A DNA stretch of 64,000 bases, taken from positions 5,394,001-5,458,000 of the forward strand of contig NZ_JACHJR010000001.1 of assembly GCF_014203705.1 (NCBI RefSeq), in the 5' to 3' direction. Under the pieces are notes generated by a model. That model ran no database searches. It was not told where the DNA came from and was given only the letters and a program-made list of their open reading frames with translations. Below are positions 27,427 to 37,019 of the stretch, one piece after another. Made by a program: the position numbers and the translations under genes. Positions within the stretch are counted from its first letter, which is position 1. Each line of letters starts with the position of its first letter. This DNA comes from Kitasatospora gansuensis. Lineage in GTDB: Bacteria > Actinomycetota > Actinomycetes > Streptomycetales > Streptomycetaceae.

Positions 27427-28938
27427 TTACGGCATGGCGTGCAGGTGGCCGCCGACGGTGGAGGCGATGCCGCCGCCCGCCTTGGCGTCCCAGTTGGTCG
27501 ACCAGGTCATCGCGCCGCCGATGCCGGGCCACTTGGTGTCCGGCTTGAAGGTGCCGCAGTTGGTGCCCTGGGCCAGGCAGTCGAGCGCGGCGTTCGCGAC
27601 GCTCGGGCTGACGTAGCCGCCGCCCGCCGCGCTGGTGGAGGCCGGGACGCCGAGGCCGACCTGCCGGGGCTCCAGGCCGTTCTTGAGCTGGATGCAGGCC
27701 AGCGCGGTGAGGAAGTTGACCGTCCCCTGCGCGTGGACGTTGCCGTCGCAGCCGAGCATGGTGCCGGAGTTGTAGTACTGCATGTTGACGATGGTGAGGA
27801 CGTCCTTCACGTTCAGCGCCAGCTTGAAGTACTCGGCTCCGGCCGACTGCATGTCGATGGTCTGCGGCGCCATGGTGAGCACGAAGCCGCTGCCGACCTT
27901 GCCCGCCAGCGTGTGCAGGGCCTGGCCCATGTACGTGGCGCTGACGCCGTTCTCCAGGTCGATGTCGATCCCGTCGAAGCCGTACTCCCGGATCACCGAG
28001 TACGCGGTGTCGGCGAAGTTGGTCGCGGAGGCCGAACTGTTCACCGAGACCGTGCCGTTCTGGCCGCCGACCGAGACGATCACCTTCTTGCCGGCCGCCC
28101 GCTTGGCCGCGATGTCGGCCTTGAACTGCGCGACGGTGTAACCGCCGAGGCGGCTCGCGAGCGTGCTGTCCAGGGTGAAGCTGATGCCGCCTGCGCTGCC
28201 GGTGGCGTCCGCGAAGGAGACCGCGATGATGTCGTACGCGGCCGGTACGTCGCTGATCTTCTGCACCGTGGCGCCGTTGTCGAAGTTCTGCCAGTAGCCG
28301 GTCAGCAGGTGCTTGTTGGCCGGCGGCGGAGTGCTGGTGCTGGTGCTCGGGCTGGGGCTGGGGCTCGGCGACGGGGTGACCGGCGCGCTGGTACTGGGCT
28401 TGGGCGTGGTCACGCTGGGGGACGGCTTGGGATCACCGGGGCCGATCAACGAGATGTCGTCCATCAGGAACGAGCTCTGGCCGTACCAGCCGTGCAGGTA
28501 CACGGTGACCGCGGTGGTGCTCGCTCCGGTGGTGAAGGTGGTGCTCAGCTTGGTCCAACTGGTGCTGCTGGTCCAGGTGGAGGCAGTGGCGCCGCCCTCC
28601 ACGCCGAGGTAGACGTACGGGCCGTTCACCCAGGCGCTCAGCGCGTAGGTGGAGTTCGGCTTGACGGTCACTCCGGTGGTGCACTTGCCGTTGTCGCTCG
28701 CGGTGGGGGTTACCCGCAGCGAGATGCCCCGGCCGCCCGTGGAGTCGGGTTGGCCGGAGCTGTTGGAGCAGGTCCACGGGTAGACGTGGTTGCCGCTCTC
28801 CAGGTTGCCGTTCTCGATCAGCTCCACGTCGCCGGGCGCCGCCGCTGCTCCTGGGGTGCTCAGCAGCAGGCCCACCAGGGCCAGGGCGGCGGCCACCAGG
28901 GCGACCAGGAACGTGTTCACCGTGCTTCTTGCGCGCAT
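27427..28938 (-). CDS. Secreted GH18 chitinase with N-terminal carbohydrate-binding module
   Basis: This 503-residue exported endo-chitinase has a signal peptide of about 34 residues (basic start, long Leu/Ala core, cleavage near AAAAPGD). A beta-sandwich carbohydrate-binding module of the CBM4/9-like kind follows (ENGNLESG onward, about 38-165), then a Pro/Ser/Thr linker with SPSPSPS repeats. The GH18 barrel carries the catalytic DxxDxDxE motif as FDGIDIDLEN near residue 328 and the SVGG strand. It hydrolyses chitin to oligomers by a substrate-assisted mechanism. Two DasR-type operators lie within 100 bp upstream, and GGAG precedes the ATG. Confidence 0.95.
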   Translation of the reverse strand: MRARSTVNTFLVALVAAALALVGLLLSTPGAAAAPGDVELIENGNLESGNHVYPWTCSNSSGQPDSTGGRGISLRVTPTASDNGKCTTGVTVKPNSTYALSAWVNGPYVYLGVEGGATASTWTSSTSWTKLSTTFTTGASTTAVTVYLHGWYGQSSFLMDDISLIGPGDPKPSPSVTTPKPSTSAPVTPSPSPSPSPSTSTSTPPPANKHLLTGYWQNFDNGATVQKISDVPAAYDIIAVSFADATGSAGGISFTLDSTLASRLGGYTVAQFKADIAAKRAAGKKVIVSVGGQNGTVSVNSSASATNFADTAYSVIREYGFDGIDIDLENGVSATYMGQALHTLAGKVGSGFVLTMAPQTIDMQSAGAEYFKLALNVKDVLTIVNMQYYNSGTMLGCDGNVHAQGTVNFLTALACIQLKNGLEPRQVGLGVPASTSAAGGGYVSPSVANAALDCLAQGTNCGTFKPDTKWPGIGGAMTWSTNWDAKAGGGIASTVGGHLHAMP

Positions 28939-28992
28939 GCCATCTCCGTGTGGGGGAGTGAGGATGGTGCGGAGCAGTGCAGGGAGTCAAGT

Positions 28993-29008
28993 ACCGGTCT
29001 GGACCAGT
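28993..29008. promoter_or_regulatory. DasR operator (dre), proximal, of the chitinase
   Basis: On the coding (minus) strand this reads ACTGGTCCAGACCGGT, 13 of 16 matches to the dre consensus ACTGGTCTAGACCACT. Its core TGGTCCAGACC equals the 12-bp direct repeat known from streptomycete chitinase promoters. A -35-like TTGACT (28985-28990, complement) follows directly. Confidence 0.75.
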
Positions 29009-29022
29009 GACTTGGGACACAC

Positions 29023-29038
29023 GGTGGAGTAGACCACT
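29023..29038. promoter_or_regulatory. DasR operator (dre), distal, of the chitinase
   Basis: On the minus strand this reads AGTGGTCTACTCCACC, 13 of 16 matches to the palindromic form AGTGGTCTAGACCACT. It is spaced 30 bp from the proximal site (about three helical turns), so two dimers would bind one face. It touches the stop codon of wecB. Confidence 0.65.
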
Positions 29039-30186
29039 CAGGCTGTCAAGGGCTTGGCCAGCGCCAGGGTGAGTCTGGCGATCCGCTCGCTGGCCAGCCC
29101 GTCGCCGTACGGGCTCGGGGTGGCGGCCAGCCGGGCCAGCCGTTCGGGGGTGTCGGAGAGCCACTCGGCGGCCAGCGCGCCCAGCTCGGGGCCGGGCCGG
29201 ACCAGGGCGGCGAAGCCCGCGGCCACCGACTCGGGGCGCTCGGTGGAGCGCCGGACCACCAGCAGCGGGCGGCCGAGCACGGTGCACTCCTCCTGCACGC
29301 CGCCGGAGTCGGAGACCAGCAGGGCGGCGTGCCTGGCCAGCCCGAGGAAGTCGCCGTAGCCGACCGGCTCGGTCACCGTCAGACGCTCCAACAGCCGTTG
29401 CAGGCCGCGCCGTTCGACCGCGGCGCGGGTCCGCGGGTGGATCGGGAACAGGACGGCGGTGCCCGCCGCCGCGAGCGCGTCCAGCTCGCCGAGCACCGCG
29501 CCGAGCGCCTCGGCGGTGTCGGTGTTCTCGGGGCGGTGCACGGTGGCCAGCACGTAGCCGTCGGCGCGCAGTCCGTACCGGGCCAGCAGGGCGGCCCTGG
29601 CCGCGGCGTCCGGCAGCTGACGGAGCACCACCTCGACCACGGTGTTGCCGGTCACCGCGATGGCCCGCTCGTCCAGTGCCTCGGTGCGCAGGTTGGCGGC
29701 GTTCTCCTCGGTGGCGGCGCAGAGCAGGTCGGCGATGTGATCGACCATCACCCGGTTGTGCTCCTCGGGCATCGCCCGGTCGTGGCTGCGCAGTCCGGCC
29801 TCGACGTGCACCAGCGGGATGCCGTGCGCGTTGGCGGCCAGCGCCCCGGCCAGGGTGGCGTTGGTGTCGCCCTGCACCACCACGGCGCCGGGGCGCTCGG
29901 CGGTGAAGGCGGCGTCCAGCTGCTCCAGCGAGGCGGCGATCTGCCCGGCCCGCGGCCTGCCGCCCACGCCGGAGAGCAACTCCGGTTCGGGCAGGTCGAG
30001 TTCACGCAGGAAGCGGCCGGACATCGCCTCGTCCCAGTGCTGGCCGGTGTGCAGCAGCCGGGCGGCCGGGCCCAGTTCGTGGATCAGCGGGGCGAGCTTG
30101 ACCAGCTCGGGGCGGGTGCCCAGCACCACGGCGATCCGGTTGCCGGTGAAAGAAGCGAAAGGGGAGGGGAGGCAGGACACGGTCAT
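29038..30186 (-). CDS. wecB: UDP-N-acetylglucosamine 2-epimerase (non-hydrolysing)
   Basis: This 382-residue cytosolic enzyme converts UDP-GlcNAc to UDP-ManNAc for surface glycans. It shows VLGTRPELVKLAPLI at the N-terminus, TGQH, the loop QGDTNATLAG, HVEAGLRS, EEHNRVMVDHIAD, FPIHPRTR and the UDP site SDSGGVQEE. Family members usually read GTRPE, as here. The ATG at 30186 is 14 bp past the stop codon of the glycosyltransferase, so the two form an operon. The longer GTG/ATG option at 30225 overlaps that gene and has no better ribosome site. Confidence 0.93.
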   Translation of the reverse strand: MTVSCLPSPFASFTGNRIAVVLGTRPELVKLAPLIHELGPAARLLHTGQHWDEAMSGRFLRELDLPEPELLSGVGGRPRAGQIAASLEQLDAAFTAERPGAVVVQGDTNATLAGALAANAHGIPLVHVEAGLRSHDRAMPEEHNRVMVDHIADLLCAATEENAANLRTEALDERAIAVTGNTVVEVVLRQLPDAAARAALLARYGLRADGYVLATVHRPENTDTAEALGAVLGELDALAAAGTAVLFPIHPRTRAAVERRGLQRLLERLTVTEPVGYGDFLGLARHAALLVSDSGGVQEECTVLGRPLLVVRRSTERPESVAAGFAALVRPGPELGALAAEWLSDTPERLARLAATPSPYGDGLASERIARLTLALAKPLTA

Positions 30187-30199
30187 CGGACGGTTCCGT

Positions 30200-31621
30200 T
30201 CAGGCTTCGAGCGCGGTCGGGGCACCGGCGGCGGCCTGCTCGGCGTTGCGGCGGGTCTTCGCCCAGCCGTTGCGGCCGAGCAGCAGCCGGACGGCCGCCC
30301 GGGTGGCCACCAGGAAGATGTGGTACGTGTACAGCCAGAGCGCCAACCCCCAGAGCAGGCCCAGCAGTCGGCTCCGGTTGGGGTACACGGTGCGGCGGTA
30401 GGCGAAGCCCCAGCAGACCAGCGGCAGCGCGGCGAGCACGAAGGCGAGCAGCATCAGCGGGCCGTACCTGGCCTCGAAGGTGGTCGCGTCCGCGCTGAAG
30501 AAGATCCGGGTGGCCAGCGAGATGCCGAGCGAGAGCGGGAAGAGCAGCACGAGCAGCACCGCGACCACCGGCTGCAGGAAGGTGTACATCACCTCGGCCT
30601 TGCCGCCGAGCGTGTAGTGCGGGGAGCGCAGCACCCGGCCGGTGTAGCGCAGGCACTGCATGTTGCCCTGTGCCCAGCGGGTCCGCTGGGTCAGGAAGCG
30701 GCGGCCGGAGACCAGGCCCTCCTGGGACACCCGGGTCTCCTGCACGTGCGTCAACCGGTAACCGGCCAGCCGGAGTTCGAGGCCGGACTCGTAGTCCTCC
30801 AGCAGCGCCCGCTCGGGCCAGGGGCGCTGCCCGCCGCCGGCCAGCGCGTCGAGGGCGGCGAGCCGGACGAACTGGCCGTTGCCGCCCAGGCCGACGCTGC
30901 CGGTGCGGCGGCGGAGCAGCTGCATCCCGGCGTTGCCGGCCTGGAACTCGACGTCCTGCATCCGGACCAGGGCCCTGGCGAAGGCGTTGGCGACCCGGCC
31001 GCGGTCAGGCAGCGGGCGCGGGTCGTCGGCGTTGCGCATCCGGACGCCGATCTGCACCGCGCCGGTGTCCGGGCGGCCGAACGCCTTCCCGCTGCTGACC
31101 AGGGCGAGGGTGTCGGTGGCCAGTTCGCCGTCGGCGTCCACCACGCCGAGCACCACCCGCTCGTGGTCGGTGCCGGCCGGCAGCCAGTCGGAGATCTGCC
31201 GGTAGGCGGCGTTCAGCGCGGCGCCCTTGCCGATCCGGGCGTCCGGGCGGCGGCGCTGCACCAGGTGGATCATCGGGTCCCGGTCGGCGGCGGCCAGCAC
31301 CAGGTCGCGGGTGCGGTCCTCGCTGTCGTCGTCCACCACCCAGAGGTGCGCCTCGGGGGAGGACCGGCGCAGCCCGGTGAGGGTCTGGCCGACCACCGCC
31401 TCCTCGTCCCGGCAGGGGATCACCAGGTGCCAGCGGAAGGCGGCCGGATCGCCGGGTTCGGCGGGCCGGTTGCGTCGGAAGGCGTCGGCCGAGCCGGCCC
31501 AGTAGAGCAGGAACCGGCCGAACACGAAGAGCATGTAGGCCAGCAGGGCGAGCGAGAGCAGCTGGGCCGTCCACAGCACCTGGGTCCGGTGGCTCAGGAA
31601 GAAGGCGTGAACGGCATCCAT
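30200..31621 (-). CDS. Processive family-2 glycosyltransferase, membrane-bound
   Basis: This 473-residue inner-membrane enzyme has an N-terminal helix (about 15-40) and a GT-A domain with WVVDDDSEDRT, the VDADGE metal-binding motif, an LLEDYE acid and the processivity motif QRTRW. Four C-terminal spans follow. The layout matches cellulose, hyaluronan and poly-GlcNAc synthases, which extend a chain from UDP-sugars and extrude it. With wecB next door, the donor may be UDP-ManNAc or UDP-GlcNAc. Only one upstream helix is seen. The specific polymer cannot be inferred. Confidence 0.88.
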   Translation of the reverse strand: MDAVHAFFLSHRTQVLWTAQLLSLALLAYMLFVFGRFLLYWAGSADAFRRNRPAEPGDPAAFRWHLVIPCRDEEAVVGQTLTGLRRSSPEAHLWVVDDDSEDRTRDLVLAAADRDPMIHLVQRRRPDARIGKGAALNAAYRQISDWLPAGTDHERVVLGVVDADGELATDTLALVSSGKAFGRPDTGAVQIGVRMRNADDPRPLPDRGRVANAFARALVRMQDVEFQAGNAGMQLLRRRTGSVGLGGNGQFVRLAALDALAGGGQRPWPERALLEDYESGLELRLAGYRLTHVQETRVSQEGLVSGRRFLTQRTRWAQGNMQCLRYTGRVLRSPHYTLGGKAEVMYTFLQPVVAVLLVLLFPLSLGISLATRIFFSADATTFEARYGPLMLLAFVLAALPLVCWGFAYRRTVYPNRSRLLGLLWGLALWLYTYHIFLVATRAAVRLLLGRNGWAKTRRNAEQAAAGAPTALEA

Positions 31622-31740
31622 CGCAAGGCTCCATCGGAAAATGATCTTTGATTCGATGGTGATCTTGTGAAATCAACATCCATTCACATGGTAGACCTTT
31701 GCCTTGGTGAACTGTTTGCCAAGTGAGGGCACTCACGTGA
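31622..31740. promoter_or_regulatory. AT-rich divergent promoter region, glycosyltransferase / folC
   Basis: This stretch has roughly 40-45% G+C, well below its surroundings. It carries near-repeats TGATCTTTG (near 31640) and TGATCTTGTG (near 31660), and a GGTCTACC half-site on the minus strand (near 31690). It most likely contains the promoter of the GT2-wecB operon. Confidence 0.45.
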
Positions 31741-31779
31741 GTCATGGACCACCCGGACCGGAGTGGGGGAGCGGCTCCG

Positions 31780-31785
31780 TAGACT
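31780..31785 (+). promoter_or_regulatory. -10 element of leaderless folC
   Basis: TAGACT ends 6 nt before the GTG start of folC, so the transcript should begin at the start codon. No Shine-Dalgarno is present. Confidence 0.55.
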
Positions 31786-31791
31786 GGGCGC

Positions 31792-33189
31792 GTGAGCGAC
31801 AAGGCCCCGCAGAACCCGTACACGATCCGCCCCGGCAACCCGGACCCCGCCGACCCGGCGGGTGAGTTGCGCGAGATCGAGACCGCCCTCTCCACCCGCT
31901 GGCCGGAGAACAAGCTGGAGCCGTCGCTCGACCGGATGGCCGCGCTGATGGACATCCTCGGCCAGCCCCAGCGGGCGTACCCGGCGATCCACATCACCGG
32001 CACCAACGGCAAGACCTCGACGGCCCGGATGATCGAGCAGCTGCTGCTCGCCTTCGAGCTGCGCACCGGCCGCTACACCAGCCCGCACGTCGAGTCGGTG
32101 ACCGAGCGGATCAGCCTGGACGGCGCGCCGATCAGCGTGCAGAAGTTCATCGAGACCTACCGCGACATCGAGCCGTACGTGCAGATGGTCGACGCCCAGC
32201 AGCCGATCGCGATGTCCTTCTTCGAGGTGCTCACCGGCATGGCGTACGCCGTCTTCGCCGACACCCCGGTGGACGTCGCGGTGATCGAGGTCGGCATGGG
32301 CGGCTCCTGGGACGCCACCAACGTGATCGACGGCTCCGTCGCGGTGATCACCCCGGTCGGCCTGGACCACACCGACCGGCTCGGCGACACCACCGGCAAG
32401 ATCGCCACCGAGAAGGCCGGAATCATCAAGCAGGGCGCGCTCGCCGTGGTCTCCCAGCAGCCGCTGGACGCCGCCGAGTCGATCCTGCGGCGCGCGGTCG
32501 AGGTGGACGCCACCGTCGCCCGCGAGGGCATGGAGTTCGGGGTGATCCGCCGTGAGGTCGCGGTCGGCGGGCAGCTGGTGACGATCCGTGGACTCGGCGG
32601 GGCCGAGTACGAGGACATCTTCCTCCCGCTGCACGGCGCCCACCAGGCACACAACGCGGCGCTCGCGCTGACCGCGGTCGAGGCCTTCTTCGGCGTCGGC
32701 GGCGCCCGCGGCGGCTCACTGGACGCGGAGAAGATCCGGGCCGCGTTCTCCGGCGTCAGCTCGCCCGGCCGCCTCGAGGTGGTCCGGCGCAGCCCCACCG
32801 TGATCCTGGACGCCGCGCACAACCCGCACGGGGCCGAGGCCAGCGTCGCCGCGATCAACGAGTCGTTCGCCTTCAGCAAGCTGGTCGGCGTGATCGCCAC
32901 CAGCGGGGACAAGGACGCCTCCGGTTTCCTGGAGGCCTTCGAGCCGATCCTGGCCGAGGTGGTCATCACCGAGAACTCCACCCACCGGGCCACCCCGGTG
33001 GACCAGCTGGCCGCGATCGCGGTGGAGATCTTCGGCGAGGACCGGGTCCGGATCGAACCCCGGCTGGACGACGCGATCGACGCCGCCGTCACGATGGCCG
33101 AGGAGGAGGACCTCGGCGGCGCCGGGGTCGTCATCACCGGCTCCGTGATCACCGTCGGCGAAGCCCGCATTCTGCTCGGGAAGAAGTGA
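31792..33189 (+). CDS. folC: Folylpolyglutamate synthase / dihydrofolate synthase
   Basis: This 465-residue cytosolic ligase adds glutamate to folates, using ATP. It has the Mur-ligase P-loop ITGTNGKTSTARM (about 66-78), EVGMGGSWDATN, GLDHTDRLG and the C-terminal DAAHNPHGA motif. The N-terminal extension of about 30 residues is normal for streptomycetes. The GTG start is supported by the leaderless -10 arrangement. One base separates its stop codon from the DUF4233 gene, with which it is co-translated. Confidence 0.96.
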   Translation: MSDKAPQNPYTIRPGNPDPADPAGELREIETALSTRWPENKLEPSLDRMAALMDILGQPQRAYPAIHITGTNGKTSTARMIEQLLLAFELRTGRYTSPHVESVTERISLDGAPISVQKFIETYRDIEPYVQMVDAQQPIAMSFFEVLTGMAYAVFADTPVDVAVIEVGMGGSWDATNVIDGSVAVITPVGLDHTDRLGDTTGKIATEKAGIIKQGALAVVSQQPLDAAESILRRAVEVDATVAREGMEFGVIRREVAVGGQLVTIRGLGGAEYEDIFLPLHGAHQAHNAALALTAVEAFFGVGGARGGSLDAEKIRAAFSGVSSPGRLEVVRRSPTVILDAAHNPHGAEASVAAINESFAFSKLVGVIATSGDKDASGFLEAFEPILAEVVITENSTHRATPVDQLAAIAVEIFGEDRVRIEPRLDDAIDAAVTMAEEEDLGGAGVVITGSVITVGEARILLGKK

Positions 33190-33190
33190 C

Positions 33191-33526
33191 ATGCGCGTCC
33201 TCTGCTCCTCCACGCTGATCGGCGAGGCGCTGCTGATCATGTTCGCGGCGCTGGTCGCGATGCAGCTCTCGGACGTCCCCACCGCGACGGTGTGGATCGT
33301 CAGCGGGATCGCGATGCTGCTCTGCGTGCTGCTCTGCGGCGCGATCACCCGGCCCGGGGCGGTGGCGGTCGGCTGGGCGCTCCAGACCGGACTGATCGTC
33401 AGCGGCTTCGTGCTGCCCACCATGTTCGGTCTCGGCCTGGTCTTCGCCGCGCTCTGGTGGTGCTCGGTGCACTACGGCCGCCGGATCGACGAGATCAAGG
33501 CCGCCCGGGAACTCGCCGAGGCGTGA
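33191..33526 (+). CDS. DUF4233 integral membrane protein
   Basis: This 111-residue protein has three to four hydrophobic segments (residues 10-25, 32-50, 58-76, 80-92) and a charged C-terminus (RRIDEIKAARELAEA). It starts one base after folC. The DUF4233 family is found almost only between folC and ndk in actinobacteria, and its function is unknown. The tight coupling suggests a link with folate or nucleotide metabolism, but that is inference. Confidence 0.88.
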   Translation: MRVLCSSTLIGEALLIMFAALVAMQLSDVPTATVWIVSGIAMLLCVLLCGAITRPGAVAVGWALQTGLIVSGFVLPTMFGLGLVFAALWWCSVHYGRRIDEIKAARELAEA

Positions 33527-33653
33527 GCCGACCGGGACGCGGGGCCGCAGCTGTGCGAGCCCCGCGTCCCCGGCAGCACGTACCTGCGGGTTCAGTCGAA
33601 TACGCAAGGTAGCCTTTCGGGTGACCGACCCCTAGTCCCCAGGAGCCGTTACC

Positions 33654-34067
33654 GTGTCGCAGCGCACTCTCGTCCTGCTCAAGCCCGACGCCGTCAAGCG
33701 AGGCCTGGCCGGCGAGATCATCAGCCGGATCGAGCGCAAGGCCGGCTGGCAGCTCGCCGCGGTCGAGCTGCGCACCTTCGACCGGGAGACGCTGGAGCAG
33801 CACTACGCCGAGCACGTCGGCCGCCCGTTCTACGAGCCGCTGCTCGAGTTCATGACCTCGGGCCCGTCGATCGCGCTGATCGTCGAGGGCGAGAACGTCG
33901 TGCCCGGCATCCGCGCGCTGGCCGGTGCCACCGACCCGCTGCAGGCCGGCCCCGGCACCATCCGCGGTGACTTCGCCACCATCACCCGCGAGAACCTGAT
34001 CCACGCCTCGGACTCCGAGGCGTCGGCCGAGCGCGAGATCAAGATCTTCTTCCCCGCCCAGGCCTGA
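33654..34067 (+). CDS. ndk: Nucleoside diphosphate kinase
   Basis: This 137-residue cytosolic enzyme transfers phosphate between nucleoside tri- and diphosphates. It shows TLVLLKPDAVKRGLAG, the active-site histidine in ENLIHASDS (about residue 117), and the usual size. GTG start with CAGGAG 9 nt upstream. It follows the folC-DUF4233 pair after 127 bp and ends in a hairpin ahead of mreB. Confidence 0.97.
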   Translation: MSQRTLVLLKPDAVKRGLAGEIISRIERKAGWQLAAVELRTFDRETLEQHYAEHVGRPFYEPLLEFMTSGPSIALIVEGENVVPGIRALAGATDPLQAGPGTIRGDFATITRENLIHASDSEASAEREIKIFFPAQA

Positions 34068-34082
34068 CCGGTCTGACGGGCC

Positions 34083-34125
34083 TTCACCTGGTCGGGCCGC
34101 GCACCGCCAGGCCCGACCAGGTGAA
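34083..34125 (+). terminator. Terminator between ndk and mreB
   Basis: A perfect 16-bp stem (34083-34098 with 34110-34125) closes an 11-nt loop. Downstream to 34357 there is only a -10-like TACGAT (34255-34260), a candidate promoter for the mre cluster. Confidence 0.85.
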
Positions 34126-34357
34126 TATCGACGTTTCATCCTCCTATACGGAACTCGAAGCCCCGACACGGCGTCCCAATCCTCGGAGATGCCGACGAGC
34201 CGCCGGAGAATGGGCAGCACGCCGTACCTCGCAGTCCGAGACGACCGGCGTGGCTACGATGGAGCACAACTCACGGGCTCGGTACGGCTGGTCAGCCGTC
34301 GTCCGCCCCCATCTCCCCGCCATCTGATTCCGAGCTCGGGAAGGCACCACACACCCC

Positions 34358-35395
<1,038 letters not shown>

Positions 35396-35480
35396 GCGGG
35401 AAAGAACACAAGTCAACTGAAGGGCCCTCAGCCGTCCACAGCGGGTGGGGGCCAGGCACCGAAGGGGCAGCTCCAGCATC

Positions 35481-36362
35481 GTGAGGGACACCCGAGAGAG
35501 CCGACTGCTGCTCGTCCTGCTGGTAGCGGTCGCCTTCGCCCTGATCACCGTGGACATCAAGGGCGGCGAGAGCTCTCCGCTCAGTGGTGCCCGTCGCGCC
35601 GCCGCGAGCGTGCTCGGCCCGGTCGAGCGCGGCGCGGCCGGCGTGGTCGACCCGGTGGCCGGCACCGTACGGGCCGTGCGGGACGCGGGCACCCACCAGG
35701 CCCGGCTGGACCAGATCACCCGGGAGAACACCGACCTGCGCCAGCGGGTCGCCTCCTCCGACACCGCGTCAGGCCGCACCAAGCAGCTGGACGAGCTGCT
35801 GCGCACCGCCGGGAACGGCGGATACACCGTCAAGGCCGCCCAGGTGATCGCGATCGGCGCCGCCCAGGGCTTCTCCTGGACCATCACCATCGACGCCGGC
35901 AGCGACGACGGCCTGACCCGGGACATGACCGTGATCAACGGTCAGGGCCTGGTCGGCCGGATCACCACCATCGCGCCCACCACCGCCACCGTGCTGCTCG
36001 CCTCCGACCCCGGCTTCAGCGTCGGGACCAGGATGGAGGGCACCGGCGAGATCGGCTTCGCCAACGGCCAGGGCACCGGCCCGATGAAGGTCTCGCTGCT
36101 GAACGGCAAGGCCCAGGTCAAGGCCGGAGACCGGCTGGTCACCTTCGGCTCGCAGAGCGGCCGCCCGTTCGTCCCCGGCGTCCCGGTCGGCAAGGTGGTC
36201 GAGGTGGAGGCGACGCCGGGTCAGCTCACCAAGACCGTGCTGGTCGAGCCGTACGTCCAGTTCACCCGGCTCGACCTGGTCGGCGTGGTGGTGGTCCCGC
36301 CGCGGACCGACCCGCGGGACGCCGTACTGCCGCCCGCCTCGACACCCGCAGGGGGGAACTGA
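35481..36362 (+). CDS. mreC: Rod-shape-determining protein MreC
   Basis: This 293-residue protein has a short cytoplasmic N-terminus, one membrane helix (LLLVLLVAVAFALITV, about 8-23), a coiled coil (QARLDQITRENTDLRQRV) and two beta-barrel domains outside the membrane (GLVGRITTI, GDRLVTFGSQ). It scaffolds the elongasome. GTG at 35481 was chosen because upstream options leave a low-complexity leader; AAGGGG lies 14 nt before it. It is followed by mreD after 2 bp. Confidence 0.93.
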   Translation: MRDTRESRLLLVLLVAVAFALITVDIKGGESSPLSGARRAAASVLGPVERGAAGVVDPVAGTVRAVRDAGTHQARLDQITRENTDLRQRVASSDTASGRTKQLDELLRTAGNGGYTVKAAQVIAIGAAQGFSWTITIDAGSDDGLTRDMTVINGQGLVGRITTIAPTTATVLLASDPGFSVGTRMEGTGEIGFANGQGTGPMKVSLLNGKAQVKAGDRLVTFGSQSGRPFVPGVPVGKVVEVEATPGQLTKTVLVEPYVQFTRLDLVGVVVVPPRTDPRDAVLPPASTPAGGN

Positions 36363-36364
36363 CC

Positions 36365-37006
36365 ATGCGGATCAACCGCATCCTGCTCTCCGCCGTCCTG
36401 ATCCTGCTCGCCCTGGTGATCCAGGTCAGCGTGCTCGGACGGCTCCAACTCCCGGGCGCCACACCGGATCTGCTGCTCCTCGTGGTGGTCGGCCTGGCCC
36501 TGGTCTACGGGCCCACCGGCGGCTGCCTGGTCGGCTTCTCGGCCGGCCTGCTGGCCGACCTGGCCCCGCCCTCCGACCACGCCATCGGCCGCTACGCCCT
36601 GGTGCTCTGCCTGCTCGGCTACGCCACCGGGCTGCTCCGCCCGGACGGCGCCCGGCAGCGCTCGGCGGTCAGCGCGCTGCTGATCGTGGCGGTCGCCGCG
36701 GTCGCCTCCACCCTGCTGTACGCGACGGTCGGCGCCCTGGTCGGCGACACCGCCGCCCGGCACGTCGGCCTGACCGGCCTGGTGTTCAGCGCCCTGCTGT
36801 ACGACGTGCTGCTGGCCCCGTTCGTGGTGCCCGCCGTGATGATGCTGGCCCGCCGGTTCGACGGCGGCAGCGTGGTCACCGAGTCCGAGGACTCCAGCGG
36901 CTCGGGCCTGGGCACGCTGGCCCGCTACCGCACCACCCGCGAGGCGTCCCCGCTGCCCGGCTACGGCCGGAAGCGGCGGATTCCCGGCCTGGCCAAGCGC
37001 CCCTGA
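36365..37006 (+). CDS. mreD: Rod-shape-determining protein MreD
   Basis: This 213-residue inner-membrane protein has five to six hydrophobic helices (first at residues 5-24) and a C-terminal cytoplasmic tail of some 45 residues that is Ser/Gly/Arg-rich. The ATG is 2 nt past the mreC stop codon, and the stop is 13 nt before the pbp2 start, so translation is coupled. MreD links MreC to the synthases. Confidence 0.92.
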   Translation: MRINRILLSAVLILLALVIQVSVLGRLQLPGATPDLLLLVVVGLALVYGPTGGCLVGFSAGLLADLAPPSDHAIGRYALVLCLLGYATGLLRPDGARQRSAVSALLIVAVAAVASTLLYATVGALVGDTAARHVGLTGLVFSALLYDVLLAPFVVPAVMMLARRFDGGSVVTESEDSSGSGLGTLARYRTTREASPLPGYGRKRRIPGLAKRP

Positions 37007-37019
37007 GGAGCGAGCACCG

